Source: JBFWNZ01 sp050250795 (GTDB lineage Bacteria > Pseudomonadota > Alphaproteobacteria > UBA8366). Taken from it: a stretch of 16,373 nt of DNA. Shown here piece by piece: positions 1 through 6,832 of this stretch. The stretch is taken from contig JBFWNZ010000049.1 in NCBI GenBank assembly GCA_050250795.1, forward strand, positions 1-16,373, written 5' to 3'. A program made the translations under genes and the position numbers. The notes below the pieces were generated by a model, which was given only the letters and a program-made list of their open reading frames with translations, did no database searches and had not been told where the DNA came from. Position 1 is the first letter of the stretch; each line of letters opens with the position of its first letter.

Positions 1-1499
1 TGGAAAGCTTTCGTGCGGATGCTATCGGCGAGGCGACTACGCCGCACCTGCTGGCGGCGGCGAAGTCGGGCATGCGGTTCGCGCAGCACCATGCCATCGC
101 AGCCTGGACGGTGCCGAACATCATCGCCCTGCTGACCGGGCTGTCGCCCTTCGCGCAGGGGGTGCACGCACGCGGCCAGACCGTGGACCCGGCACTCGAC
201 CTGCCGCTGGAACGGCTGTCGGAGGCGGGCTGGACCGTCGCCGGGCTCCAGGCCTTCATGGGGATCGACGTCTACGGTCATCTCGGCCTGTCGGTCGATC
301 CGGGGGCGGACCTGAATGGCTGGCTGTCCCGGCATGCGGCGGGCACCGATCCGTTCCTGCTGTGGTACCACTACACCGACACGCATCTTCCCTATGCGCC
401 CAAGGCGCCGGGAGTCCGCGAACGGGCACTGGCATTGGCAGCGGACGAGGCGGCGCGGGCACGGGCGGAGCAGGTGTCGGCGCAGCCGGCGATCCGGGCG
501 GGAAGCCTTGCCTTCGAGCCGGGCGACCTGAAGCCCATCCGGGCGCTCTACGATGCGAATATCGGCGAGTTCGACGTCTGGTTCGGGGCGTTCTGGCGCT
601 TCTTCCAGGCCAGCGGCTTGGCGCGCGACACCATCCTGGTGGTGACGGCGGACCATGGCGACGAGTTGCTGGAACGCGGCCATGTCGGCCATGCCTCGAC
701 GACGCTGGACGGGCATCTTTATGAGGAGGTGCTGCATGTCCCGCTGTTCCTGTGGCTGCCGGACGGCACCGGGGCCGGCCGTACGGTCGCGGCGCCGACG
801 GATCACCTCGACGTCATGCCGACCCTGCTGGCGCGGCTCGGCCGGACGCGCGACCTGCCGCCCGATGCGGAGGGACGCGACCTCGCGGCGCCGGTCATGC
901 CTGCCCGGCCCTGGATGGGGCTCACCAGCCGCGGCGGCTTCGCCGAGCCGGACCCGCTGCATATCGACCGCTTCATCGCGGCGATGGCCGAGGACGGCCT
1001 GAAGCTGCATCTCTGGCAGCAGGCGGGACGCGCCGTGCGGACGGCCCTCTACGATCTGCGTACCGATCCGGGCGAAACCCGCGATGTCGCGGCGGATCAT
1101 CCCGAACGCGCGCGCGCCATGACCGAGCGGCTGGAGGCACGCCTGCACGGCATGCGGCCGCCCTCGCCGCTGGCAGGGCCCCAGGGCGACGGGGCCGGTC
1201 CTGTCGCCTGGGTCCGTCCCGCAGGCAGCAGGGTGGTGGGCTATGCCGATGTCGCGGCAGGCTTCGCGCTGGAATGGTCGGGCGATCCCGATGCGGCCTA
1301 TGCGGTGGAGTACCGGGCCGGGGAGGGGGCGCTGACCTTGTCCGGGCGGCTGCAGGCGGCGGGGACGCATCTCGCCTTCGGCCCGGTGGAGCGCAGCTAC
1401 TGGGAGCGTTTCGTCCTGCCCTATGGCGTCGTGCGGCTTCGCGTCGGTGCCGGAGGCACAAGCTGGAGCGACTGGATCACCATGCGGCTCGTTCCATGA
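1..1499 (+). CDS. Sulfatase-like (alkaline phosphatase superfamily) hydrolase, 5'-truncated
   Basis: The reading frame is open from base 3 and already matches the family before the first in-frame ATG (base 72): it shows SFRADA and TPHLLAAAKSG. The gene therefore starts outside the window and ATG 72 is probably internal. Numbering from that Met, residues 12-23 (WTVPNIIALLTG) align with the sulfatase active-site segment CxPSR..LLTG. The metal-site motifs DHGDE (194-198) and GHVGH (203-207) follow, then LYEEVLHVP (217-224) and the usual core end LYDLRTDPGE (327-335). Residues about 378-475 form an extra beta-rich, fibronectin-III-like C-terminal module. The position of the formylglycine cysteine is Thr13, so this is unlikely to be a classical sulfatase; a phosphodiesterase or phosphotransferase using Thr is possible. 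Its stop overlaps the next gene's start (ATGA). Superfamily is secure; substrate is unknown. Confidence 0.85.
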   Translation, partial: ESFRADAIGEATTPHLLAAAKSGMRFAQHHAIAAWTVPNIIALLTGLSPFAQGVHARGQTVDPALDLPLERLSEAGWTVAGLQAFMGIDVYGHLGLSVDPGADLNGWLSRHAAGTDPFLLWYHYTDTHLPYAPKAPGVRERALALAADEAARARAEQVSAQPAIRAGSLAFEPGDLKPIRALYDANIGEFDVWFGAFWRFFQASGLARDTILVVTADHGDELLERGHVGHASTTLDGHLYEEVLHVPLFLWLPDGTGAGRTVAAPTDHLDVMPTLLARLGRTRDLPPDAEGRDLAAPVMPARPWMGLTSRGGFAEPDPLHIDRFIAAMAEDGLKLHLWQQAGRAVRTALYDLRTDPGETRDVAADHPERARAMTERLEARLHGMRPPSPLAGPQGDGAGPVAWVRPAGSRVVGYADVAAGFALEWSGDPDAAYAVEYRAGEGALTLSGRLQAAGTHLAFGPVERSYWERFVLPYGVVRLRVGAGGTSWSDWITMRLVP

Positions 1500-1813
1500 C
1501 CCCGACGCCAAGGCCGATCCGTGTCGCGGCGATGCTGGCCTTTCTGGCCGGGCTCGCGATCTACGGCTGGGGGGCGGTGCATTCGCCGCTGCTCGACGCG
1601 GATCGCATGGCCGAACGGACCTACAGGCAGGCCGTCGCGGCGGGGGCGGCCGTCAGCGCCGAGGATGCGCGGCTGGCCGAACGCTACTGGCAGCGTTATC
1701 CGGATATCGCCGCCGACCCCTATTTCGGCCGGGCGGGGCCGGCCGGTCCGCGCGGCGCGCGCGACCACTACGACAAGCATGGGCGGCGCGAAGGCCGCAT
1801 CTGGGGCGAATGA
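1496..1813 (+). CDS. Small membrane-anchored protein with one YPD...HY..G..EGR repeat
   Basis: A 105-aa protein starting at the ATG that overlaps the upstream stop codon (ATGA), so it is probably translationally coupled to the sulfatase-like gene. Residues about 9-27 are a hydrophobic helix, consistent with an N-terminal membrane anchor or uncleaved signal. The C-terminal half reads YWQRYPDIAADPYF (64-77), then HYDKHGRREGRIWG (91-104). This matches the short repeat of the form Y-x-x-x-YPDVA...HY-x-x-x-G-x-x-EGR that is known from many proteobacterial proteins, where it often occurs near glycosyltransferase or surface-polysaccharide functions. Here there is one copy and nothing else. The coding frame is supported by the motif, the coupling and tight packing against the next gene. 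Function is not known; a role with the neighbouring hydrolase in envelope chemistry is inference. Confidence 0.75.
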   Translation: MTPTPRPIRVAAMLAFLAGLAIYGWGAVHSPLLDADRMAERTYRQAVAAGAAVSAEDARLAERYWQRYPDIAADPYFGRAGPAGPRGARDHYDKHGRREGRIWGE

Positions 1814-1817
1814 GGGA

Positions 1818-2381
1818 TCAGCCGGCGGTCGAGCAGGGCGGCGGCGACATCGTCTTGGTGCACAGCTTGATCGCCCAGGTGCCGGGCACGCCGCTGCGGG
1901 TGAACTCCGACTTCGCAGCGGCGACGCCGGAACCCGTGAAGGGGCCGACCACCACGCGATAGAGCGGCGCGCCCTTGGATTCGGCGACCGAAATCTGGGT
2001 CGCCTTGTCGATATGGGCGCGGCGCATCATCTCGGCGTTGCTCGCGTTGCGGAAGCTGCCGATCACCACATACTCCGCAGTGCCGACCGGTGACGCAGGG
2101 CTCGCCATCGGCATGGCGGGACCGGCCTTGGCGGGTGCGGAGGCAACGGCTGCGCGCGGCGGCGTGGCCATTGCCGGTGCGGCGGGCGCAGCGGGCGCGG
2201 CGGGCGCAGCGGGCGCAGCCGCCATCGGGGCGGCAGGGCCCTCAGCCATGGGCGCATCCGGGGTAGACGCCATGTCCAGGGCGGCAAGCCCCACGGCCGC
2301 GGTGGCAGCCGTGAAGGTCAACGGCTCGCAACCGCCGACGGCCAAAGCCAAGCCCAAGACTGCCAACCCACGCGCATACAT
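1818..2381 (-). CDS. SPOR-domain lipoprotein
   Basis: A 187-aa predicted lipoprotein read from ATG 2381. Residues 1-18 are a signal peptide ending in a lipobox-like VGGC with Cys18. A low-complexity Ala/Pro linker follows (about 46-98, with an AAP repeat at 56-70). A C-terminal SPOR-like domain comes last (about 102-175): EYVVIGSFRN, then YRVVVGPF, which is the typical pair of beta-strand signatures. SPOR domains bind denuded peptidoglycan glycan strands, often at the septum, so the protein probably sits in the outer or inner membrane facing the periplasm. An upstream in-frame GTG (2408) would add nine residues, but ATG 2381 has a GGGGA ribosome site and gives a proper signal peptide. The tail has two extra cysteines (174, 183). 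It converges on the preceding gene with a 4-bp gap. Confidence 0.85.
   Translation of the reverse strand: MYARGLAVLGLALAVGGCEPLTFTAATAAVGLAALDMASTPDAPMAEGPAAPMAAAPAAPAAPAAPAAPAMATPPRAAVASAPAKAGPAMPMASPASPVGTAEYVVIGSFRNASNAEMMRRAHIDKATQISVAESKGAPLYRVVVGPFTGSGVAAAKSEFTRSGVPGTWAIKLCTKTMSPPPCSTAG
2182..2217. repeat. Four tandem 9-bp units coding Ala-Ala-Pro
   Basis: Four consecutive 9-bp units of the form GCGGGCGCA (the second ends in G) lie inside the SPOR lipoprotein gene, with a degenerate fifth copy just to the left at 2173-2181. On the coding (minus) strand they give the AAP repeats of the linker. The unit length keeps the frame, so copy-number change would only lengthen or shorten the linker. 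Confidence 0.85.
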
Positions 2382-2498
2382 GGTCTTTTCCCCGTTTCGA
2401 ATCGTCACCCCTAGATATGGTAATGTGCCATCGTAAAGATTGAAGAGTCCATGTTTCGGGCCGCGAACGATCGCCTATGGCGACATCGTCGGGCCGGG

Positions 2499-2528
2499 TT
2501 GAGAAGCTTCCGGAGACCGTGATAGACA
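2499..2528 (+). promoter_or_regulatory. Possible psd-pssA promoter
   Basis: TTGAGA (2499-2504), an 18-base spacer and TAGACA (2523-2528) form a partial sigma-70-like match: five of six bases at -35 but only three of six at -10. It lies about 180 bases upstream of the proposed psd start. It is the best candidate I saw by eye, but weak. Confidence 0.22.
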
Positions 2529-2691
2529 GCGCCAAGCCTTGGTCCGGCTGCGATTCCGGAGCATTGCAGCGGCGGCGGACCGTTCGATCCCGGCCGCAGC
2601 GTAGCGATGCGGATGCTGCGGATTGCGGCGGCGGGCGCTACAGTTTCGGCCGTCGCCGTCTCGTTTGCGGCGACTCGGGGAAACGGACAAG

Positions 2692-2698
2692 AAGGAAG
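2692..2698 (+). promoter_or_regulatory. Ribosome binding site that decides the psd start
   Basis: AAGGAAG lies 8 bases before TTG 2707. No comparably good site was identified for the longer in-frame start at ATG 2623, and family members begin only a few residues before the LVPI segment, so TTG 2707 is preferred. Confidence 0.55.
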
Positions 2699-2706
2699 AA
2701 CGGGGT

Positions 2707-3393
2707 TTGCTGGAACATATCCTGGTTCCCATTAACCGTGCGGGCTGGCCCTTCATCGCGATATTCGCGGCCATCGCGCTGGCGCTGGCGGCGTTCAGCG
2801 ATGTCCTGGGCTGGATCGGCGCGCTGCTGACGCTCTGGTGCGTCTATTTCTTCCGCGATCCGCCGCGCGTGACGCCGCTGCGGCCCGGCCTGGTGGTAAG
2901 CCCTGCGGACGGCTTGGTGCAGTCGGTCGTCGCGGCCGTTCCGCCGGCCGAGCTGGGCATGGCGGAGCGGCCCTATACCCGCGTCTCCATCTTCATGAAC
3001 GTCTTCGACGTGCATGTGAACCGCGTGCCGGTGGCGGGCCGCGTGGCCGCCACGGCCTATCGTCCGGGCAAGTTCTTCAATGCCTCGTTCGACAAGGCCA
3101 GCGAGCACAACGAGCGGCAGTCGATCATGATCGTGACGCCGGACGGCGTGGAGGTGGGCGTGGTCCAGATCGCGGGTCTGGTCGCCCGCCGGATTCTCTG
3201 CGACGTGTCCGAGGGGCATACGGTGGTGACGGGCGAGCGCTACGGCATGATCCGCTTCGGCAGCCGGCTCGACGTCTATCTGCCGGCGGAGACCGGCATT
3301 CAGGTGATCGAGGGGCAGCGGGCCATCGCGGGCGAGACCGTCCTCGCCGACCTGACGGACGACGAGCCGACCCGTACCGGCGAGGTGCGCTGA
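2707..3393 (+). CDS. psd: Phosphatidylserine decarboxylase proenzyme
   Basis: This enzyme converts phosphatidylserine to phosphatidylethanolamine at the inner membrane. Read from TTG 2707 it is 228 aa, the usual length of the short alphaproteobacterial type. A hydrophobic N-terminal region (about 14-46) is followed by YFFRDPPR, SPADG (65-69, with the catalytic-triad Asp68), NVFDVHVNR (98-106, likely triad His103) and the processing site RFGSR (183-187). The family self-cleaves between Gly185 and Ser186, and the serine becomes the pyruvoyl group of the alpha chain. An in-frame ATG at 2623 would add 28 arginine-rich residues without family similarity, so the shorter start is favoured, although a TTG start is unusual. 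pssA begins one base after its stop, so the two steps of the pathway are in one operon. Confidence 0.93.
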   Translation: MLEHILVPINRAGWPFIAIFAAIALALAAFSDVLGWIGALLTLWCVYFFRDPPRVTPLRPGLVVSPADGLVQSVVAAVPPAELGMAERPYTRVSIFMNVFDVHVNRVPVAGRVAATAYRPGKFFNASFDKASEHNERQSIMIVTPDGVEVGVVQIAGLVARRILCDVSEGHTVVTGERYGMIRFGSRLDVYLPAETGIQVIEGQRAIAGETVLADLTDDEPTRTGEVR

Positions 3394-3394
3394 C

Positions 3395-4168
3395 ATGTTC
3401 CGTCCCCAGCGCGAACGCCTCCGGACGCAGTCCTTCAATCGCATGATCCCGAACATGCTGACCATGCTGGCGCTGTGCGCCGGCCTGACGGCGCTGCGGT
3501 TCAGCATCGAAGGGCGGTTCCAGCCGGCGGTGATCGCGCTGCTGGTGGCGGCGATCTTCGATTCGCTCGACGGCCGCGTGGCGCGGCTGCTGCGGCAGTC
3601 GAGCAAGTTCGGCGCGGAACTGGACAGCCTCAGCGACTTCCTGGCCTTCGGCATCGCGCCGGCGGTGCTGCTCTATCTCTGGGCGCTGGACACGGCGGGG
3701 CCTGTCGGCTGGGTGCTGGCGCTGGCCTACAGCGTCTGCTGCGCGCTGCGGCTGGCCCGCTTCAACACGGATCTTGAGGAACCCCGCCTGCCGGCCTGGG
3801 CCAAGAACTATTTCACGGGCGTGCCCTCGCCGGCCGCGGCCGGGCTGGTTCTTATCCCGGTCATCCTGTCCTTCCAGACGGACCTGGCGTTCCTGCGCGA
3901 GCCCGCCTTCGTCGGCCTGTTCATGGTGGCGGTGGCCGGCCTGATGGTCAGCCGCGTTCCCACCTATTCGTTCAAATCGGTTCGCATCCAGCACCGTTAC
4001 GCTCTGCTGGCGATGCTGGCGGTCGCCCTGTTCGCGGCCCTGATCGTCAGCGCGCCCTGGTTCACGCTTTCGGCGATCCTGCTGGCCTATCTGATCTCGC
4101 TGCCGTTCAGCTGGGTGAATTTCCATCGCCAGCGGCGGGAACTCGGCGACGCGCCGCCCGAGGAGTAG
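3395..4168 (+). CDS. pssA: CDP-diacylglycerol--serine O-phosphatidyltransferase
   Basis: This integral membrane enzyme makes phosphatidylserine from CDP-diacylglycerol and serine, supplying the substrate of Psd. The 257-aa protein carries the complete CDP-alcohol phosphotransferase signature: D56, D59-G60, A63-R64, G73, D77 and D81, with the correct spacings. Those aspartates bind metal and act as the base in the family. Several hydrophobic segments follow: about 87-97, 105-118, 143-155, 169-184 and two between about 203 and 235. It starts one base after the psd stop, so translation is probably coupled. Its stop is only 4 bp from the stop of the convergent enolase-superfamily gene. The family assignment and pathway are secure from the motif and the psd linkage. 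Confidence 0.95.
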   Translation: MFRPQRERLRTQSFNRMIPNMLTMLALCAGLTALRFSIEGRFQPAVIALLVAAIFDSLDGRVARLLRQSSKFGAELDSLSDFLAFGIAPAVLLYLWALDTAGPVGWVLALAYSVCCALRLARFNTDLEEPRLPAWAKNYFTGVPSPAAAGLVLIPVILSFQTDLAFLREPAFVGLFMVAVAGLMVSRVPTYSFKSVRIQHRYALLAMLAVALFAALIVSAPWFTLSAILLAYLISLPFSWVNFHRQRRELGDAPPEE

Positions 4169-4172
4169 GCCG

Positions 4173-5258
4173 TCAGGTCCGGTCGGCGAATTCCCGGCTG
4201 AAGGACAAACCCAGGCCCGGCCGGTCGGACAGCACGAACGCGCCATCCTCGAAGACCGGCGGCTGCTCGAACAGGCGCCACAGCCAGCTTTTGAATTCGG
4301 CGACCAGCCCGTTCGGGACGGCCGCGACCAGCTGCGCCTGGATTTCCGGCGCCAGATGGCTGATCACCGGCGTGTTGAAGGCTTCGGCCATCGCCGCGAT
4401 CTTGAGCCACGGGGTGATCCCGCCGACGCACATCCAGTCGATCATCGCGATGTCGACCGAGCGGGCTTCGAGCATCAGGCGATAGGGCGTGACGCCCAAG
4501 TTGCGCTCGCCGGCCATGACCGGCGTGTCGAGCGCGGCGGCGATTTCGGCCAGCCCGGCATAATCGTCATGCCGCGTCGGATCCTCGATCCAGAAGAAAT
4601 CGAGCTCGGCGAGGCGGCGGCCGATATCGATGGCCTGGGCGGTGCGCCAGCGCTCATTGATGTCGCAGGTGAGGCGGATGTCCGGCCCGACGGCCTCACG
4701 GACCAGCCGGGCCCGGTTCACCTCGCGCGCCGTCGTCGGATCGCCGTCCAGGGCCAGATGCATCTTCACGATCCGGAATCCCTTGGCGACGATCCGCTCC
4801 GCCGCGCCCGCGATCTGGTCGTCGGAGAGGCCGCGATGCAGCGGGCCGCTGGCATAGCAAGGTATCCGGTTGCGTGTGCCGCCCAGCAGCTTCCACAAAG
4901 GCTGGCCTGCGACCTTGCCCTTGATGTCCCATAGCGCGGTGTCGATGGCGGCGAGCGCGAACAGGAACAGGCCGGAACCGCCCAGGCTCGATGCGGCGCG
5001 GTTCAGCTTGGCGATCGCGGCCTCGATGCGCTGTGGATCGTCCCCGACCAGCAGCGCTGCCAGTTCCTCGGTCGCGGCATGCAGCGCGCGGGTCAGCCCG
5101 CCCTGCGAGAAGGCGAAGCCGATACCCTCGACGCCCTGGTCGGTCCGGATGCGCAGCGTCACGACCGGCCAGATCTTGGGCAGGCGTTCCACCGGCCCGG
5201 CATAAACGTCCTCGTCGGGGACCTCGACGGTGCGGACGCGAATCTCGGTGATCTTCAT
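4173..5258 (-). CDS. Enolase-superfamily enzyme, mandelate racemase/muconate lactonizing type
   Basis: A 361-aa protein with the N-terminal capping domain (about 1-125) and TIM-barrel domain of the enolase superfamily. These enzymes abstract the proton next to a carboxylate, giving racemisation, dehydration or cycloisomerisation. Likely Mg ligands are Asp199 (TCDIN), Glu225 (WIEDP) and Glu251 (AGERN). The Asp-His dyad of the mandelate racemase subgroup is present: Asp274 before CVGGIT, and His301 in ISHLAP. The usual KxK motif at the end of the second barrel strand reads Lys165-Met-His167, so one of the two usual lysines is histidine. ATG 5258 is chosen because it gives the canonical MKITEIRVRTV start; a frame open further upstream has no similarity. 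It lies 11 bp behind a dioxygenase gene, probably in one operon. An acid-sugar dehydratase-like role is possible; the substrate is not identifiable. Confidence 0.88.
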   Translation of the reverse strand: MKITEIRVRTVEVPDEDVYAGPVERLPKIWPVVTLRIRTDQGVEGIGFAFSQGGLTRALHAATEELAALLVGDDPQRIEAAIAKLNRAASSLGGSGLFLFALAAIDTALWDIKGKVAGQPLWKLLGGTRNRIPCYASGPLHRGLSDDQIAGAAERIVAKGFRIVKMHLALDGDPTTAREVNRARLVREAVGPDIRLTCDINERWRTAQAIDIGRRLAELDFFWIEDPTRHDDYAGLAEIAAALDTPVMAGERNLGVTPYRLMLEARSVDIAMIDWMCVGGITPWLKIAAMAEAFNTPVISHLAPEIQAQLVAAVPNGLVAEFKSWLWRLFEQPPVFEDGAFVLSDRPGLGLSFSREFADRT

Positions 5259-5269
5259 GGCCGCGCCGG

Positions 5270-6172
5270 TCAGGCCGCGTCGGGCTGTGCCATCGGGTCG
5301 CCGGCCACGGTCGGCCCGTCCCCCGCAAGGGTGGTCCGCCGCATGACGCGGGCATGCTGCCCCTCCTGCCAGGGGCGGCCGCGATGCAGGACGCGGCGGT
5401 TGTCCCACATCACGATGTCCTTGGGCTGCCAAGCGTGGGTGTAGACGAATTCCGGCCTTGTCGCGAAGGTCGTCAGTTCGCGCAGCAGGCGGAACCCCTT
5501 CTCCTTCGGCCAGCCTTCGATCCAGGAGGCGTGCGAGCCGGCATAGATCGCCTTGCGCCCGGTGACGGGATGGGTGCGCACCACCGTCTGCCGCACGGCC
5601 GGCAGGCCCTGCTTTTCGTTCTGCAGCAGCATGTCGCCGATCAGCCGGCGCCGCGATTCGACGATCCAGTGAACCGCGACCAGCCCTTCGAGCATCGCCT
5701 TGCGCGCCTCGGGCAGCGCGTCATAGGCGGCGGCTGCGTCGGCAAACTCCGTCTCGCCGCCCACACCGGGCGGCGGCACCGTGCGGCCGGACAGGATCGA
5801 GCCGTTCGCCGGCACGGGCTTGAAGGAACTGTCGGTATGCCAGGCCTGGTTGCCGCGCGAATAGATCACCGAGCGCGTGCCGGGCGGGTAGAGGTTGCCG
5901 TCGGCGTCGACGTTGGACAGGTTCGTCATCTCCGGCCGGTCCACGCCGCCATGCCGGTCCATCGTCAGGCTGGTTTCCAGCGGCCCGAAGCGGCGGCTGA
6001 ACGCGATCTGCTGGTCGTCGTCGACATCCTGGTTCCGGAACACGAGAACGCCGTGTTCATGAAAGGCGTCGCGGACCGCGCCGAAGGTCGCGTCGTCCAG
6101 CGGTTGGCGCAGGTCGATCCCGGTAATCTCGGCGACAAAGCTTTGGGCAAGCCGGCGAATGCTGATCGGCAT
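5270..6172 (-). CDS. TauD/TfdA-family Fe(II)/2-oxoglutarate dioxygenase (copy 1)
   Basis: A 300-aa member of the taurine/2,4-D dioxygenase family. These enzymes couple 2-oxoglutarate decarboxylation to hydroxylation of a substrate, often next to a heteroatom so that the product fragments. The iron triad is visible: His112 and Asp114 in AWHTDSSF, and His263 in RRVLHRGRPW. Arg275 or Arg279 would bind the 2-oxoglutarate carboxylate. It has GITGIDL-like N-terminal features (EITGIDLRQPL, 15-25) and the FRNQDVDDDQQIAFSRRFG block common to the family. ATG 6172 has a GAGGAA ribosome site; the longer open frame upstream is unlike the family. Gene order suggests an operon with the DUF3237 gene 78 bp upstream and the enolase-superfamily gene 11 bp downstream. 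The substrate is unknown; TfdA itself cannot be claimed. Confidence 0.9.
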   Translation of the reverse strand: MPISIRRLAQSFVAEITGIDLRQPLDDATFGAVRDAFHEHGVLVFRNQDVDDDQQIAFSRRFGPLETSLTMDRHGGVDRPEMTNLSNVDADGNLYPPGTRSVIYSRGNQAWHTDSSFKPVPANGSILSGRTVPPPGVGGETEFADAAAAYDALPEARKAMLEGLVAVHWIVESRRRLIGDMLLQNEKQGLPAVRQTVVRTHPVTGRKAIYAGSHASWIEGWPKEKGFRLLRELTTFATRPEFVYTHAWQPKDIVMWDNRRVLHRGRPWQEGQHARVMRRTTLAGDGPTVAGDPMAQPDAA

Positions 6173-6250
6173 GGCGTTTCCTCGTTCCCGGTCCGAATAC
6201 CGCGGTTCTCCGCACGCGTTTTGCGGAGCATACCGCGGCATCCGCATCCC

Positions 6251-6709
6251 TCATAGGATGTGGAACACCTCATAGATGGCGGAATTGGGCGTGCGGCGTC
6301 CGACGCCGACCGCGACCACACGATTGAGCCAGTCGTACTTCTTGCTCTCGGTCTCGAACATCGGCGTGTTGCGCAGATAGTAGGAGTCCGGTTCGACCTG
6401 CTCGCCGCGCGCGATGGCGTCCATCACCTCCTGCGGACCGCAGCGGATGCCGCGATAGTCGCAATAAATCAGGGCGTCGTCGTCGGTGCGGATCAACAGG
6501 CGGACATTGGGCAGCAGCGCGCCGTCGCGCCGGCCGATCAGCGTGTCGTTGCCGCCCGGCAGGATCACGCCCTTCACCTTCGGTCCCTCGATGCTGCCGC
6601 CGGCGAAGCAGTCCATGCGGCGGCGGCCGATCGGCGCCTCGCCGATCATGTGCATCTTTTCGACCACGATGGTCATGGTGAACAGGAATTCGGACTTCAA
6701 CTCGATCAT
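6251..6709 (-). CDS. DUF3237 domain protein
   Basis: A 152-aa protein that covers a complete DUF3237 domain. Features of the family that can be seen are GGSIEGPKVKGVILPGG (37-53), LLIRTDDDALIY (71-82), YYLRNTPMFET (110-120), YDWLN (125-129) and a closing YEVFHI. The fold is a beta-barrel of unknown biochemical role, and such genes often occur near catabolic genes. ATG 6709 is preceded by a strong GGAGGAA site; a longer open frame upstream encodes arginine-rich sequence without similarity. It is the first gene of a probable three-gene minus-strand operon and is divergent from the enoyl-CoA hydratase gene across 123 bp. No signal peptide or membrane segment is seen, so it is probably cytoplasmic. 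Confidence 0.85.
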   Translation of the reverse strand: MIELKSEFLFTMTIVVEKMHMIGEAPIGRRRMDCFAGGSIEGPKVKGVILPGGNDTLIGRRDGALLPNVRLLIRTDDDALIYCDYRGIRCGPQEVMDAIARGEQVEPDSYYLRNTPMFETESKKYDWLNRVVAVGVGRRTPNSAIYEVFHIL

Positions 6710-6801
6710 GGGCGCGGTTCCTCCGGTGTTTTGCCGCAGTGTCCGCCCGCCTCGCCGTGCCCGCAACCGAAAAGGCGGCTCCGGTCCCGCCCGCCTGCGC
6801 T

Positions 6802-6820
6802 ACTGTCGGCACGCGACAGT
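6802..6820. promoter_or_regulatory. Perfect dyad ACTGTCG-N5-CGACAGT upstream of enoyl-CoA hydratase gene
   Basis: A perfect 7-bp inverted repeat with a 5-base spacer sits between the divergent DUF3237 and enoyl-CoA hydratase genes, ending directly at the GAGG ribosome site (6821) of the latter. It could be an operator for a dimeric repressor or a hairpin in the mRNA leader. No U-run follows, so it is not a good intrinsic terminator. Confidence 0.4.
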
Positions 6821-6832
6821 GAGGGATGAGCC

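Larger units (their letters stand above)
2382..2706. other. Intergenic region between divergent SPOR lipoprotein and psd genes
   Basis: This 325-bp region is the longest stretch without a convincing gene. Its left end (about 2400-2450) is the most AT-rich part of the window and should hold the promoter of the minus-strand lipoprotein. A weak match on that strand is TTCAAT, 16 bases, TACCAT. The right half is GC-rich and should contain the psd promoter and leader. A reading frame in phase with psd extends up to ATG 2623, but its arginine-rich translation has no family similarity, so I treat it as leader. No RNA gene or strong terminator was seen. Confidence 0.6.

Noticed and set aside
2477..2830. 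Plus-strand open frame upstream of and overlapping the psd start
   Set aside because: No family similarity, high Arg and Ser content, and it overlaps psd in another frame. It is more likely leader DNA.
3125..4246. Minus-strand open frame (373 codons) opposite psd-pssA
   Set aside because: Antisense shadow of two securely identified genes; Arg/Gln/Pro-rich product.
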